Source: Paenibacillus selenitireducens
GTDB taxonomy: Bacteria; Bacillota; Bacilli; Paenibacillales; Paenibacillaceae
Length of the DNA: 64,000 nucleotides
Assembly: GCF_002021565.1 (NCBI RefSeq)
Contig: NZ_MSZX01000008.1
Coordinates: forward strand, 186,027-250,026
Direction of reading: 5' to 3'
How positions within the stretch are numbered: position 1 is the stretch's first letter; the number at the start of each line of letters is the position of its first letter. A program made the position numbers and the translations under genes. Shown piece by piece: positions 8,870 through 18,350 of the stretch. The notes beneath the pieces are model-generated. The model did not search any database and was not told the DNA's origin. It saw only the letters and a list, made by a program, of their open reading frames with translations.

Positions 8870-10034
8870 CCTGCAACTCCTCTCTACTGTTAGCGTTTGT
8901 AGGAATGACAAAACTAATTTTGGTTCCTACTTTTTCAGCGGATTCGACTTCCATCCTCCCCTCTAGCAATTCTACTCTTTCTTGCATCCCAATTAAACCA
9001 AAATGTGTATGCTTTTTCTTTTTTTCTTCCAATGATTCTTTATTAAAGCCAATACCATTGTCTTGAACGACAAGCTTTACCATTTGTGTCTGGAATGTAA
9101 TGTCGAGTGAAACATAAGAAGCATGCGCATGTTTCATGGTATTCGTAAAAGCTTCCTGTACCAATCGGAAAATCGCGGCTTCCATCCCCGAATTTAGGCG
9201 GATCTCCTTTCCCCTTACTTCAAAGGTTGTACGGATCCGCGCCTTCTCCTCAAAGTCATGAACGAATTTGCGGAGCGTTGGAATCAGCCCCAAATCATCC
9301 AATGCCATGGGACGGAGATTAAAGATAACCTTACGAATTTCCTCTAAGCCAAAACGAATTTGCGATTTCAGATCTATTAATTCGTCTTGTACCTGTTTAA
9401 AATCCTGCTTATTCATCATTCTTTCGACAATTTCCGTCCTAAGCACTAGATTCGCTAGGGATTGTGCAGGGCCGTCATGAATCTCGCGGGCAATGCGTTT
9501 ACGTTCCTCTTCTTGTGCCACGATAATTTTAAGTCCAATCAATTGTCGGTTTTTGGCAGATTCCAGAATACGGGTGACCTGATTCAGATCACCCGATAAG
9601 TATTCAAGTACAACATTCATTTGCGATCCTATTGTTTCCGCTCGCTCGATGGATTTCTCTACATTACGAACACGTTTCTGTAGATCATCACGCCGCGCGC
9701 GCAAATAGATCTCTTTTTCCCGAAAAATCATTAAATCCAATTGAATTTGTGTTGCCTTTTCATAGGCTGTTTTGATATCGGTCTCCGTATACCGTACGAA
9801 ATCACGGCTTACTTCCGTTAGACGAATCCGGGCAAGACGATAATCCCGTTGCAATTGATCTACTTTATCGACCGTTTCCCCAGCCTCTTTCATCACAAGC
9901 TGCAGTTCTTGGTTCATTGAACGCATTTCCGTGCGCGCATGATCCAAAATTTCATAGATTTGATATTTACTGCTCTCCATGACGCTGATGGCATTCTTAA
10001 TGACACGGTCTATCATATCCACCTGCTGCTCCAT
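8862..10034 (-). CDS. degS: Sensor histidine kinase DegS
   Basis: A 390-residue soluble kinase without membrane segments, as usual for DegS. The N-terminal sensor (residues 1-170) is a long coiled coil. The HisKA_3 phospho-acceptor region has RIAREIHDGPAQSLANLVLR near 185 with the catalytic His in EIHDGPAQ. The ATPase domain follows, with NTMKHAHA (N box) and DNGIGFN and GLIGMQERV (G boxes) between 290 and 365. It phosphorylates DegU, encoded next and overlapping. The ATG at 10034 is preferred over TTG at 10040 by spacing to GGAG. Very secure. Confidence 0.96.
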   Translation of the reverse strand: MEQQVDMIDRVIKNAISVMESSKYQIYEILDHARTEMRSMNQELQLVMKEAGETVDKVDQLQRDYRLARIRLTEVSRDFVRYTETDIKTAYEKATQIQLDLMIFREKEIYLRARRDDLQKRVRNVEKSIERAETIGSQMNVVLEYLSGDLNQVTRILESAKNRQLIGLKIIVAQEEERKRIAREIHDGPAQSLANLVLRTEIVERMMNKQDFKQVQDELIDLKSQIRFGLEEIRKVIFNLRPMALDDLGLIPTLRKFVHDFEEKARIRTTFEVRGKEIRLNSGMEAAIFRLVQEAFTNTMKHAHASYVSLDITFQTQMVKLVVQDNGIGFNKESLEEKKKKHTHFGLIGMQERVELLEGRMEVESAEKVGTKISFVIPTNANSREELQDG

Positions 10035-10091
10035 GTTCAATCTACTCCATTTCTAGACCGATGTCCAAGATATTAATAGTATCATACCATA

Positions 10092-12827
10092 TCACTGCAA
10101 CGTAATGGACTTGTTTTTACCATCCCAATCCACTTTAAGACCAATTTGCTCAGATACAAGGCGTAAAGGGACATAAGTACGATTTTTGTATATGAGTGGA
10201 GATACGTCAGAAGTATTGCGAACACCGTTGGCAATATAATCCTTTTGACCTACCCAGAGTTCAATCATTTTCGTTGAGCGCAGCACCATGACCTTCTTCG
10301 CTTTTGCATCCCATTGCGCGCTTCCGCCGAACTCATCCAATATGGTTTTTACTGGAACATAGGTGGTACCATCCTTCGAGATTGGAGCCACTTCGATTTT
10401 CTTGTTTTTCCCATTCACTACAGCTGTTGTATTATCAAGCTGAAGTACAACCGTTGGTGCTGGCAGTAGTAACGAACCGTCTGAAGCAGGCGACTTGAAC
10501 TGAATGTTGTCAAAAGCAACTTCACCTGTTAAAGCACGCTCATCCTGACCTTCTGGGACATTGACGACATAGACGCGTTTTAGTTTTGCCGGGTAACTCA
10601 TTTTTGCAGCGCTTAAATCCACTTCAATCGTTTTCCAGTCTGACCAATCAATTGCTTTGGACAAGTCAACGTAAGCAGTCTGATTGTTAGCGTCGACAAA
10701 TTCTGCCCGCAGCCAATTCAGGCTCTGATCTCCTTTGACATCGATGCTCATGGATGTTGGATGTCCGTCTACCGCCTTACCGCTCGTCCCGTTCAATTCC
10801 GCATAAGCGTACAATTTGCCTTTAGCTTGCGTCATATCGTACTGGAGGTCCAAGACCTTAGATTTCTCACGGCCTTCAATGCCTGTCGTTACCTTCGCGC
10901 TGCCTTGCACTTCCGCAGGAGCTCCTGTGAACTGAATTGGATAGCTAACATTCTCGAAATCCTCCCACATTTGGGTTAATCCCGATTGTAATATCATCAC
11001 GGCACTGAAACCGTCATATCGAGCAACCGCGTATCCGATCTGTGCATCCTTATTCACTTCATTTACGGTAACCTTATTGCCTTGGACAGACCCTTTAAAG
11101 CCATAGAACTCCCACTTCACTGAAGATGCAGGAAGTGAAAGCGTACGTCCATCCTTTAACTTCACATTGATATCTGTTGATGTCGATGCTCCTGGTTCCA
11201 ACGTGCCTGTATCATTGCTTAATTTCATTTCATTGATTTGGTCTCCGCCAATGACTTCAACCTTCATGCTTGTTTTGGCATTTTGAGATTTGGCCACGAC
11301 TTCAGCTGTTCCGGATTTAACGGCTTTGAATGATTGTCCCGTCCATGTCACGGCATCCGACGCGGAACTCCAGTTCACAGCAAGATTGGACGTGTCATAT
11401 GGGTTGTAGTACGTGTCATATCCTTTGAGTGAATAATTTGTTTCTTGACCCACGAAAAGCGTATTCTGTCCGCTTACCATGAGGCCTTTTAATTCACCTT
11501 GCGGTGCGGTAGAGAACACGCCTAAGCCGTTAACGACGCTTCGCTGTGTGCTTCCACTTCCATTCGACGTCGGGAAAGCTAAAGAAGTACTCGTCTCCCC
11601 TAAAGGACGAGATACCAACGTTGTCGATCCGCCACCATCTAAGTTAACGGCTTTCCAAAAGCCGACATCCACCATAAAATTCTGTAATTCCTTCAAGGTC
11701 ATCCCTGAGCTGGATCCGTTTTGCTGTACGGTGATCATATAGGCTGTTTTCTTATCCTTGGAGTAACCTACAGCAGTACGTGCAACCGCACTTGATCCGC
11801 TTATATTCGAGGTGTCTCGCGTAAATGCGGATGCCTTCCCATTTTCTACAAGCAACGTATGCCCGCCAATCATCATCTGAAAGCTATTTGGATCTACTGT
11901 CTGTTGCGTTGTGCCCGATACCAGATTGTAGTCGATTTGCAGTGCTTGTCCGATTTGAACATGATCACGGATAAATTGAGCTGCTTGTCCATGCGTACGA
12001 AGGATATATCCGTCTGCTGGCACAGCCATTGGTAGACTTGATCCATCCGATATCTGCTTTACAACGCCATTTTCAATAAGCACCTCGGTTGGTGTCGTAG
12101 AAGGATCGGTTGGGCGGCTCAATGACTTCCATGCACTCGTATATAGATACATCGCATTCACATGACTATGCGCTCCACTTGGTTCTTCCGTATACTTGGC
12201 CTTATTCACGCCAGATAATGTGTAGAACGCACCATCCGGAGCTGTCACCTTTCCTTCAAAACCGAATAAATCAATTACCGGCTCACGATTTTGGGTTATC
12301 CCGAAAGCATACATCCCTTTTAACTTCGAAGGACTGCCCATCAATGTATTATTTGCGACTTCCACACCCATCGGAACGCGATCTGCACCTGTACCCATGG
12401 AGAAGTAATCCCCATTCGTTCCGGCAACGGCTCCTGTTTCCTTAGCCATACCACCTACCGATTGGGTCGTCGTAAACTGATTGTTTTGTCCCGTCATGAC
12501 ATCCATTTTTACATTCTGATTCGTTAAATCAATTTCAATCACATTGACCTTCGCTTTTACGGATTTATTCGAACGCGTACCCGACCATTCATATGTAACC
12601 ATCTTCGCGCCAGAGGTAATCATACCTGATTGAAGCTGTACAATATTTTTGGTTATTTGTTTGCTAACGGTTGAAATTGCACTATCACTAGAATTCGAAG
12701 CCGCGTGGACCGTACTGTCCGCCCAAACAGGCTGCAAGAGTAATGCTCCCGCAACCGTTAAAATAAACACCTTTTTCCCGACCACATATACGCCTCTGCG
12801 TACGGCTTCATTGTAATTCTGCACCAT
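10092..12827 (-). CDS. Secreted phosphodiester glycosidase-family protein with stalk domain
   Basis: About 911 residues. An N-terminal membrane/signal segment (VGKKVFILTVAGALLLQPVWA) is followed by a NAGPA-type phosphodiester glycosidase domain at about 90-400, with GTNGDYFSMG and the family motif VNLDGGGSTTLV. The middle has Ig-like beta domains and a carbohydrate-binding-like segment. The C-terminus (about 790-911) has the paired repeat of the copper-amine-oxidase-N/stalk type (GTTYVPVKTILDEFGGSAQW, then NRTYVPLRLVSEQIGLKVDW). Likely exported and wall-associated, acting on phosphodiester-linked sugars such as wall polymers, though the substrate is not known. Start is uncertain: 12827 (GGGAG upstream), 12845 and TTG 12866 are in frame. 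Confidence 0.85.
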   Translation of the reverse strand: MVQNYNEAVRRGVYVVGKKVFILTVAGALLLQPVWADSTVHAASNSSDSAISTVSKQITKNIVQLQSGMITSGAKMVTYEWSGTRSNKSVKAKVNVIEIDLTNQNVKMDVMTGQNNQFTTTQSVGGMAKETGAVAGTNGDYFSMGTGADRVPMGVEVANNTLMGSPSKLKGMYAFGITQNREPVIDLFGFEGKVTAPDGAFYTLSGVNKAKYTEEPSGAHSHVNAMYLYTSAWKSLSRPTDPSTTPTEVLIENGVVKQISDGSSLPMAVPADGYILRTHGQAAQFIRDHVQIGQALQIDYNLVSGTTQQTVDPNSFQMMIGGHTLLVENGKASAFTRDTSNISGSSAVARTAVGYSKDKKTAYMITVQQNGSSSGMTLKELQNFMVDVGFWKAVNLDGGGSTTLVSRPLGETSTSLAFPTSNGSGSTQRSVVNGLGVFSTAPQGELKGLMVSGQNTLFVGQETNYSLKGYDTYYNPYDTSNLAVNWSSASDAVTWTGQSFKAVKSGTAEVVAKSQNAKTSMKVEVIGGDQINEMKLSNDTGTLEPGASTSTDINVKLKDGRTLSLPASSVKWEFYGFKGSVQGNKVTVNEVNKDAQIGYAVARYDGFSAVMILQSGLTQMWEDFENVSYPIQFTGAPAEVQGSAKVTTGIEGREKSKVLDLQYDMTQAKGKLYAYAELNGTSGKAVDGHPTSMSIDVKGDQSLNWLRAEFVDANNQTAYVDLSKAIDWSDWKTIEVDLSAAKMSYPAKLKRVYVVNVPEGQDERALTGEVAFDNIQFKSPASDGSLLLPAPTVVLQLDNTTAVVNGKNKKIEVAPISKDGTTYVPVKTILDEFGGSAQWDAKAKKVMVLRSTKMIELWVGQKDYIANGVRNTSDVSPLIYKNRTYVPLRLVSEQIGLKVDWDGKNKSITLQ

Positions 12828-12986
12828 GTTTCGTAGCTCTCCCATCTTCTTCCCATTGTGTTGCAACTGCTAGTTTTATAGATTCAAGACATAGTTGAAT
12901 AAGGGTTCTCTGCTAGCCCTAATAATAGAGACGCTTTTTTCGCCAAAAAGTTACGACATTTCCTAGGAAATGATCCGATAGACACA

Positions 12987-13012
12987 GAAAAACCGTCGAA
13001 TCTATTCGACGG
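12987..13012 (-). terminator. Intrinsic terminator after the 1240-residue SLH gene
   Basis: CCGTCGAA / TTCGACGG stem with a short loop, followed by five T on the minus strand, about 30 bp after the stop at 13043. Confidence 0.85.
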
Positions 13013-13042
13013 CTCTCTATTTTATTCCATATATATCTATTT

Positions 13043-16000
13043 TTAGTCAATATATTGAATGGCTTGCATCATCCGTTTCAACATAACTACAGCTTGCGCA
13101 CGTGTCGCGTTCCCTTTAGGTTCGAACGTCTTTGCAGTCATGCCTGCGATAATTTGAGTCTGTAGTGCCTTCGCTACGGAAACTTTCGCATCCTTGCTAA
13201 TCTTGCTGCTATCCGAGAACTTCTGCAAGAGCGTAGAAGCGTCGGAATTCAACGTAACGCCTTTCCCCGTGTAGTCCATCGCACGGACAACCATCAACGC
13301 CATTTGCTCACGTGTAATGAGGTTGTTCGGTTTAAACGTCCCATCTGTATTCCCTTGAATAATTCCTGCCTTTGACGCTGCACCGATGTACGCACCCATT
13401 ACGCTATTTACAGAAACATCTCGGTACTTCGCAGCAGCCGTCTTGTCTCCCGACAATCCCAATGCTCTAGCCACAAATACCGCAAACTCTGCCCGCGTAA
13501 TCGATGCATTGGGTACAAAAGAAGTCCCTGTGCGGCCTTCAACAACGAACTTCGATGCTAGTTTTGTAATGTCTGACTGAGCCCAGTGGTTTTGAATGTC
13601 GGAGTAACTTGTTACAGCACTAACAATACGGTATGTCTCATTACTGTTCCCCGTGATATTCGCGTAAGTCGTGGACCCTGGTCTGCCAAAGACTGTTGGT
13701 GCATAACTGATCTTTCCAACATTATTATCATATCGAACAGCAGCGGTCTGATCACTGTTAACCGATTGATTTAATTTGATCGAATGTTCCATAATCATCT
13801 GCACATCAACCATTCTGGAAGGCTGGCTGCTGATAAGCGCAGATACATGGAATTCATATGGATCTGTGATCGATTGAACTCCCGGACCGTTTAATTGAGC
13901 TACGATTGGAATCATTGAGCTATTCGTATCCTGTTTTTCAAATTGTAACATCAATGAAATATCGCTTGAGATTGAATTCAAATTACGGGATATTTCACTA
14001 ACATTCAAGTTTTTCAGTGGAATGGTATACGTTACATCTCCATGCCGTACAGACATGTAGGTGTTTTTATTCTGGTTCACAGCATCTTCCAACGGTTGCA
14101 ACGGAACAACAACGGTAGCTGCTCGCTCGGTCGTAGGAACATCGAACGTAATCATCTTATTTAAGGAGCGATCATTAGAAATAACATACGTGAACGCTTC
14201 TTTCAGTTTATCTTTGTCGATACTGTAGCGATTAACGACTTTACCTAAGCGAGAACGGTCTGAACTTGTTTTTGCATTCTCAGGCTTTAATAGATTCAAT
14301 GAATTTGCAATTGGACTATAGCTTTGCTCAATCGTTAGTAGATTGGAACCTGACGCCGTAGATCCTGAAGACTGATAGGTTACCGCCATGTTTGTAAAAG
14401 CCTTCATTTCATTTCCATTTGAATCCTTTAACGGATAATACCCCGGCGTATAACTAACCGTTACGGATTGTCCTGTTGGAATAGCCGAAGATAAATGAAG
14501 TGTAATGACGTCCCCTGTACTGCTTAAAGTCGCTCCGCTTATGGTAGTAGAAGTATTATTAACGCGCACAGAAAATACGGTTGAACTCAAGGATGAAGTA
14601 CTCGTAACCTTTTTAGTCAAATTCAGTGTAATGACATCCCCATTAAGCGTAGCTGTTTTCACGGAAGGGATATTCGTATCCAATGTCACTCCTACTTCAA
14701 CAAGATTGAAGGCAGGTGCATAGTTACTGTTCAAGTCCCTTAGACGTGGATCACCTGGTGCATAGGACACCGTAACTGCTTGTCCAAGGGTAACACTTGA
14801 AGCTAATTTTAACTCAACAATATTCTGATTAATCGTAATGGCTGTCACATAACGCGGCTTATCATCAACGAGTACAGAAAAATGACTTTTCATCGGCACC
14901 TTCGTGCTGTCTAGTCCTTCATTGTAAGTTAAGATCAGCTTGTCACCCGATACGCTTGTCGATTCTAGCGAGGGAGCTTTTGTATCATAAGAATTCCGAA
15001 TAAAGAAATTCGAGAATGTGCTAATCGGTGTACCATAGTAGCTCATTAGCGGATAAGAACCTGGCGTATAACTTACGCGAATAACTTCGCCGTTTTCCAC
15101 CGGACTATCCAAGGTCAAATATACCGTTGATCCATTTGAGGTATTGATACTACTAATGCTCTTTGTACGACCATCCGCCGTAACCGTAAATTGGGTGTAA
15201 GCATAAGACGAAATATTATTTACCGTGTCACTGAATGTTAATGAAACTGAACGTCCTGATACGTAACCACTCGTTATTTTCGGCAGTGTCGTTTCAACGG
15301 TATTTTGGACGGTCTGATTAGAGAATCCACTCGCTTTATTTTTTGCTAAGTCTTGAATTGGCCGTGCTCCTGGGCTATAAGAAATTCTCACATTTTGTCC
15401 CACGGCAACACCACTCTGTAAATATACATACACCCGATCTCCAGACACCGTCACACTGGATATCCCACGGCTTTCGTCATTTACACTTACCGTGAAATTT
15501 GTGTTATAAGGTGTTGAATAAGAATCAAGCTGCTTATTATATTGCAGTAAAATAGCATTATTATTATACATTTTTGTAGATTGTAATACAGGAGCCGTTA
15601 GATCCTGAATCGTCGTCGTGAAGTTCCAGTACCCTGTGCCTGTTCTTGCGTCATTCGAGTTCCCGGAATAATCTCGTACGAAGTCACTAGGGATCTCAAT
15701 ATAATATACTGTGCTGAAATTCAAGTTCGAATTTGGCGTAATCGTAACCGTACGACGATCGGAATTTAACGTCGTGCGACCCGTTATCGAACCGGCGGTG
15801 GTATTCAACGGCCGAATTAGAACAGAACTCGAGTATAATTGTACTTCCTTGTTAAATTCCAATGTAATTGGAGCACCAATCGCGACATTGCTAGAACCGT
15901 TAGAAGGTGATTGGCTTATCACGTAAGGCTTATTCGCATCACTAGCTACACGGAACGTCCAAGTGGTGGAGTTCGATATCCCTGCGTAAAGATTATAGAA

Positions 16001-16765
16001 TTGATCCGTGAATGCACCGGAGTCAATTTTTACGTAATAAGAAGTGTTATTCACTAGTACGCCGCTTGCCGGTGCTATATTGATTACTGTCGTTCCTGCT
16101 CCAGTAACTCTGTTCGAATTCACGGGAATCGTATCTACAATTTGATTACTTGCATTAAATATATAAACATTTCCATTTTGAGGATACACAATTTTGTTAA
16201 ACGTCATTGTCAGTGTTCTGGATGATGAAATGTTAGTTCCATTTGCTGGCGATAAGCTTGTTACCACAGGTGGTGTCTGATCGACTGCACGTACAGTTGT
16301 AAAGATCCACTCGCCTTCTCCAATCCCTGTAAACGGTAAGTCGCCCCCTTCTGTTGTATTCACAAATGCGCCTGGATCGACCAAAACATAATATCGTTTA
16401 TTGGGTAACAACGTTTTATTATTAATCGTAACCAAAGTGCTATTAACGCTAACATTACTAGAAGCAACATCGATACGTTCATATTCGCTACCTGATTCCA
16501 TGATTCTAATCGCACCAGATCCTTTGACTACAGGTTGGTCCAGCACAATATCCAATCTTGTCGTTGTACTAACTTCTGTTGCATTTCTAGAAGGAACTAA
16601 ATTATTGATTTTTGCCGGTGTGTAGACTGAATCCGTAACGCTAGCTATTGTCGATAAGTTTGATTTGATTACACTCCCAATTCCTGCAGCCGCTACAGGC
16701 ATCATACCTACAACCAACTGCAGCACCATCACGCAAGCAACCCATAGTGATATTTTCCTTTTCAT
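13043..16765 (-). CDS. SLH-domain surface protein with Ig-like and SwmB-like repeats
   Basis: A 1240-residue exported protein. Signal peptide MKRKISLWVACVMVLQLVV, cleaved near AAA. Residues about 55-390 hold three bacterial Ig-like (Big_5) domains, recognised by paired SPSNGSSNVAIGAPITLEF-type and WNFTT endings. Residues about 400-800 hold four SwmB-like repeats, each ending in a V(T/R)VSYTPG-type strand. A linker follows, then three SLH motifs in the last 190 residues (SDIQNHWAQSDITKLASKF, GAYIGAASKAGIIQG, ISKDAKVSVAKALQTQII). SLH domains bind pyruvylated wall polymer, so this is wall-anchored. ATG at 16765 with AGGGGGAG upstream; monocistronic with its own terminator. Partners and ligands are unknown. 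Confidence 0.93.
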   Translation of the reverse strand: MKRKISLWVACVMVLQLVVGMMPVAAAGIGSVIKSNLSTIASVTDSVYTPAKINNLVPSRNATEVSTTTRLDIVLDQPVVKGSGAIRIMESGSEYERIDVASSNVSVNSTLVTINNKTLLPNKRYYVLVDPGAFVNTTEGGDLPFTGIGEGEWIFTTVRAVDQTPPVVTSLSPANGTNISSSRTLTMTFNKIVYPQNGNVYIFNASNQIVDTIPVNSNRVTGAGTTVINIAPASGVLVNNTSYYVKIDSGAFTDQFYNLYAGISNSTTWTFRVASDANKPYVISQSPSNGSSNVAIGAPITLEFNKEVQLYSSSVLIRPLNTTAGSITGRTTLNSDRRTVTITPNSNLNFSTVYYIEIPSDFVRDYSGNSNDARTGTGYWNFTTTIQDLTAPVLQSTKMYNNNAILLQYNKQLDSYSTPYNTNFTVSVNDESRGISSVTVSGDRVYVYLQSGVAVGQNVRISYSPGARPIQDLAKNKASGFSNQTVQNTVETTLPKITSGYVSGRSVSLTFSDTVNNISSYAYTQFTVTADGRTKSISSINTSNGSTVYLTLDSPVENGEVIRVSYTPGSYPLMSYYGTPISTFSNFFIRNSYDTKAPSLESTSVSGDKLILTYNEGLDSTKVPMKSHFSVLVDDKPRYVTAITINQNIVELKLASSVTLGQAVTVSYAPGDPRLRDLNSNYAPAFNLVEVGVTLDTNIPSVKTATLNGDVITLNLTKKVTSTSSLSSTVFSVRVNNTSTTISGATLSSTGDVITLHLSSAIPTGQSVTVSYTPGYYPLKDSNGNEMKAFTNMAVTYQSSGSTASGSNLLTIEQSYSPIANSLNLLKPENAKTSSDRSRLGKVVNRYSIDKDKLKEAFTYVISNDRSLNKMITFDVPTTERAATVVVPLQPLEDAVNQNKNTYMSVRHGDVTYTIPLKNLNVSEISRNLNSISSDISLMLQFEKQDTNSSMIPIVAQLNGPGVQSITDPYEFHVSALISSQPSRMVDVQMIMEHSIKLNQSVNSDQTAAVRYDNNVGKISYAPTVFGRPGSTTYANITGNSNETYRIVSAVTSYSDIQNHWAQSDITKLASKFVVEGRTGTSFVPNASITRAEFAVFVARALGLSGDKTAAAKYRDVSVNSVMGAYIGAASKAGIIQGNTDGTFKPNNLITREQMALMVVRAMDYTGKGVTLNSDASTLLQKFSDSSKISKDAKVSVAKALQTQIIAGMTAKTFEPKGNATRAQAVVMLKRMMQAIQYID

Positions 16766-17282
16766 TTTGTTCTCCCCCTATGTACATTCCCAATTAAAAC
16801 ATGTATCAACTATGTTCTACTTATAATTAGACACTCGTAACTATATTTTCGGCATATTTCGCTAAGAAGTTTAGATTAAGACCTAATTTCAGCTAGTGAA
16901 AACTAAAAATGAGGGAAATTGAATTCAGGGTGAGATATTAAAGAAGAGGAAAATAATTTCTTTTTTTTTTTGTTTTTATCAACTTGAAATCATGGGTAAA
17001 TATACTCCATGCTTTCACTTTCTCACTGCCCACCTCGGAATTACTCACCCTATAATTGGGTATAGTTGAGTCTTGCTTACATAAGAATTAAATAAAATGT
17101 TTTATGCATTAGTCGCCAATTGGCGGTTTGTTGTTCTTTTGTCCTCAATATTCGACATTCAAATCGTATAATTTACAATTAATTACAAAAAACACAATAC
17201 CCATGGACTATATACTAATATTTAACAATAATGTATATTAAATCTATCGGGCCGATAACAAAATAAGAGAGGCGGAAAACAT
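16766..17282. promoter_or_regulatory. Divergent AT-rich intergenic region
   Basis: This 517-bp stretch lies between divergently oriented genes and must hold promoters for both. It is very AT-rich, with a run of ten or more T near 16960 and a perfect palindrome CGCCAATTGGCG at 17114-17125 that could be an operator. No well-spaced sigma-A promoter was identified with confidence on either strand and no gene is seen. Confidence 0.4.
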
Positions 17283-17777
17283 ATGAAGTTGAAAAAGATG
17301 TTCTCTATCTTATTAATATCTGCAGGTCTTATGACCGTTTCGCTATCTGCTTTCGCTGATGGAGCAGTTACTAATAGTGAAGTTACCCCTCAAGTGAGTG
17401 GTCTTGGGGATACACGGGCAACGGCACTTGATATCTTTCCAGGGTCTGATTACAATCTGTTTCTGGAAACTGCAACTGACGAAGATTGGTTTAAGTGGAC
17501 CAACAATACTGGAGCACCTAAATTGGTTTATAGTAGGGCATATAATAAAGGAAGTGAGAATGTCATAGTCCTGGGGGCAATTCTTCAATACACACCTACT
17601 ATTGAATCAACTATGATATATGCAAATCCAACAGAGAAAAATAACTCAAATAGGCCATCTACATTCGATTTGCTATATATTCCAGCAGGAACAACTGTAT
17701 TCTTTAAGGTACAAGCCAAGGAGTTTGTTAAGTTAGAGAGTTATAGATACCAGTTTTTAGTTCAAGATATTAACTGA
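17283..17777 (+). CDS. Small secreted protein with PPC-like domain, function unknown
   Basis: A 164-residue protein and the only recognisable plus-strand gene in the window. Signal peptide MKLKKMFSILLISAGLMTVS, with predicted cleavage after AFA. The mature part resembles the bacterial pre-peptidase C-terminal (PPC) fold: TRATALDIFPG, then ATDEDWFKWT, and a closing beta strand ESYRYQFLVQD. Such modules are often at the ends of secreted proteases; here it stands alone. The ATG has AGAGAGGCGG seven bases upstream, and a strong terminator follows the stop by under 20 bp, so it is a single-gene transcript. Codon use is more AT-rich than most neighbours. Confidence 0.8.
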   Translation: MKLKKMFSILLISAGLMTVSLSAFADGAVTNSEVTPQVSGLGDTRATALDIFPGSDYNLFLETATDEDWFKWTNNTGAPKLVYSRAYNKGSENVIVLGAILQYTPTIESTMIYANPTEKNNSNRPSTFDLLYIPAGTTVFFKVQAKEFVKLESYRYQFLVQDIN

Positions 17778-17793
17778 TCCAATTCTTATAAAA

Positions 17794-17817
17794 GGCACTC
17801 CTTCGGGGTGCTTTTTT
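17794..17817 (+). terminator. Intrinsic terminator after the plus-strand secreted-protein gene
   Basis: GCACTCC / GGGGTGC stem (one G-U) with loop TTC, followed by six T on the plus strand. Confidence 0.9.
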
Positions 17818-17901
17818 ATTTGTTCTGAAATCGTTTTTTTTGTACACTTGCAACCTATATATAGTGATGTGTATGTTAGTCTATACTAAATGCCTTACCT
17901 T

Positions 17902-18290
17902 TAGGGACGGACAGATTGTTGATAAAGCCCCAGTTTTTCGGGGCTTTAGTTCTTTACGTTTAGAAAATCTACTGTTGAAGGCTATACGAAAAAAGATCGC
18001 CCGTTACCCTGCCCTCTTGGCAAGGATATTGGCGATCTTTTTAATGTTTTGGCAGGTTGCGGTCATCAGTGATTGTTGCGGTATCTCTTAACGACCACGA
18101 AAACGGCAATAGGGAAGTCCATGGAGTTCTTTAGCGTCCGCGAAACTTCGCTCACCCGTTTGGTATCTCAATCGGTAAAGATACTTGCCCGATTTACTTC
18201 TGCCATTAGTACTTACCCATTCCTTGCTGGGTTGCCATACATGACAAGTTAGCACTTTAGTCTTGTTCTTAGACCTGTACACTATGACAA
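17902..18290 (-). pseudogene. Decayed 3' fragment of an IS1182-type transposase
   Basis: Translated on the minus strand this gives CHVWQPSKEWV, then ERSFADAKELHGLPYCRF, then MTATCQNIKKIANILA, and further down FSKRKELKPRKTGALSTIC. This is the conserved C-terminal end of IS1182-family DDE transposases, whose ERSFADxKxLHGLRYCR block is diagnostic. Two in-frame TAA stops (18090-18088 and 18006-18004) break it, and the N-terminal two-thirds and left end are missing. The fragment begins just after the metK terminator. It is a dead insertion-sequence remnant, not the small intact gene that the open part 18088-18333 might suggest. Confidence 0.8.
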
Positions 18291-18291
18291 A

Positions 18292-18321
18292 ACAAAAAAC
18301 CCCTGTGTTTTCACACAGGGG
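18292..18321 (-). terminator. Intrinsic terminator after metK
   Basis: CCCCTGTGT / ACACAGGGG perfect 9-bp stem with a 4-base loop and a T-rich tail on the minus strand, 30 bp past the metK stop. Confidence 0.92.
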
Positions 18322-18350
18322 CATGTTCTTCATGACGAATTACATTCGTC

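Noticed and set aside
18088-18333. An 81-codon minus-strand frame as an intact small gene
   Set aside because: Its first part is the metK terminator and the rest is a transposase tail cut by a stop; annotated as a pseudogene instead.
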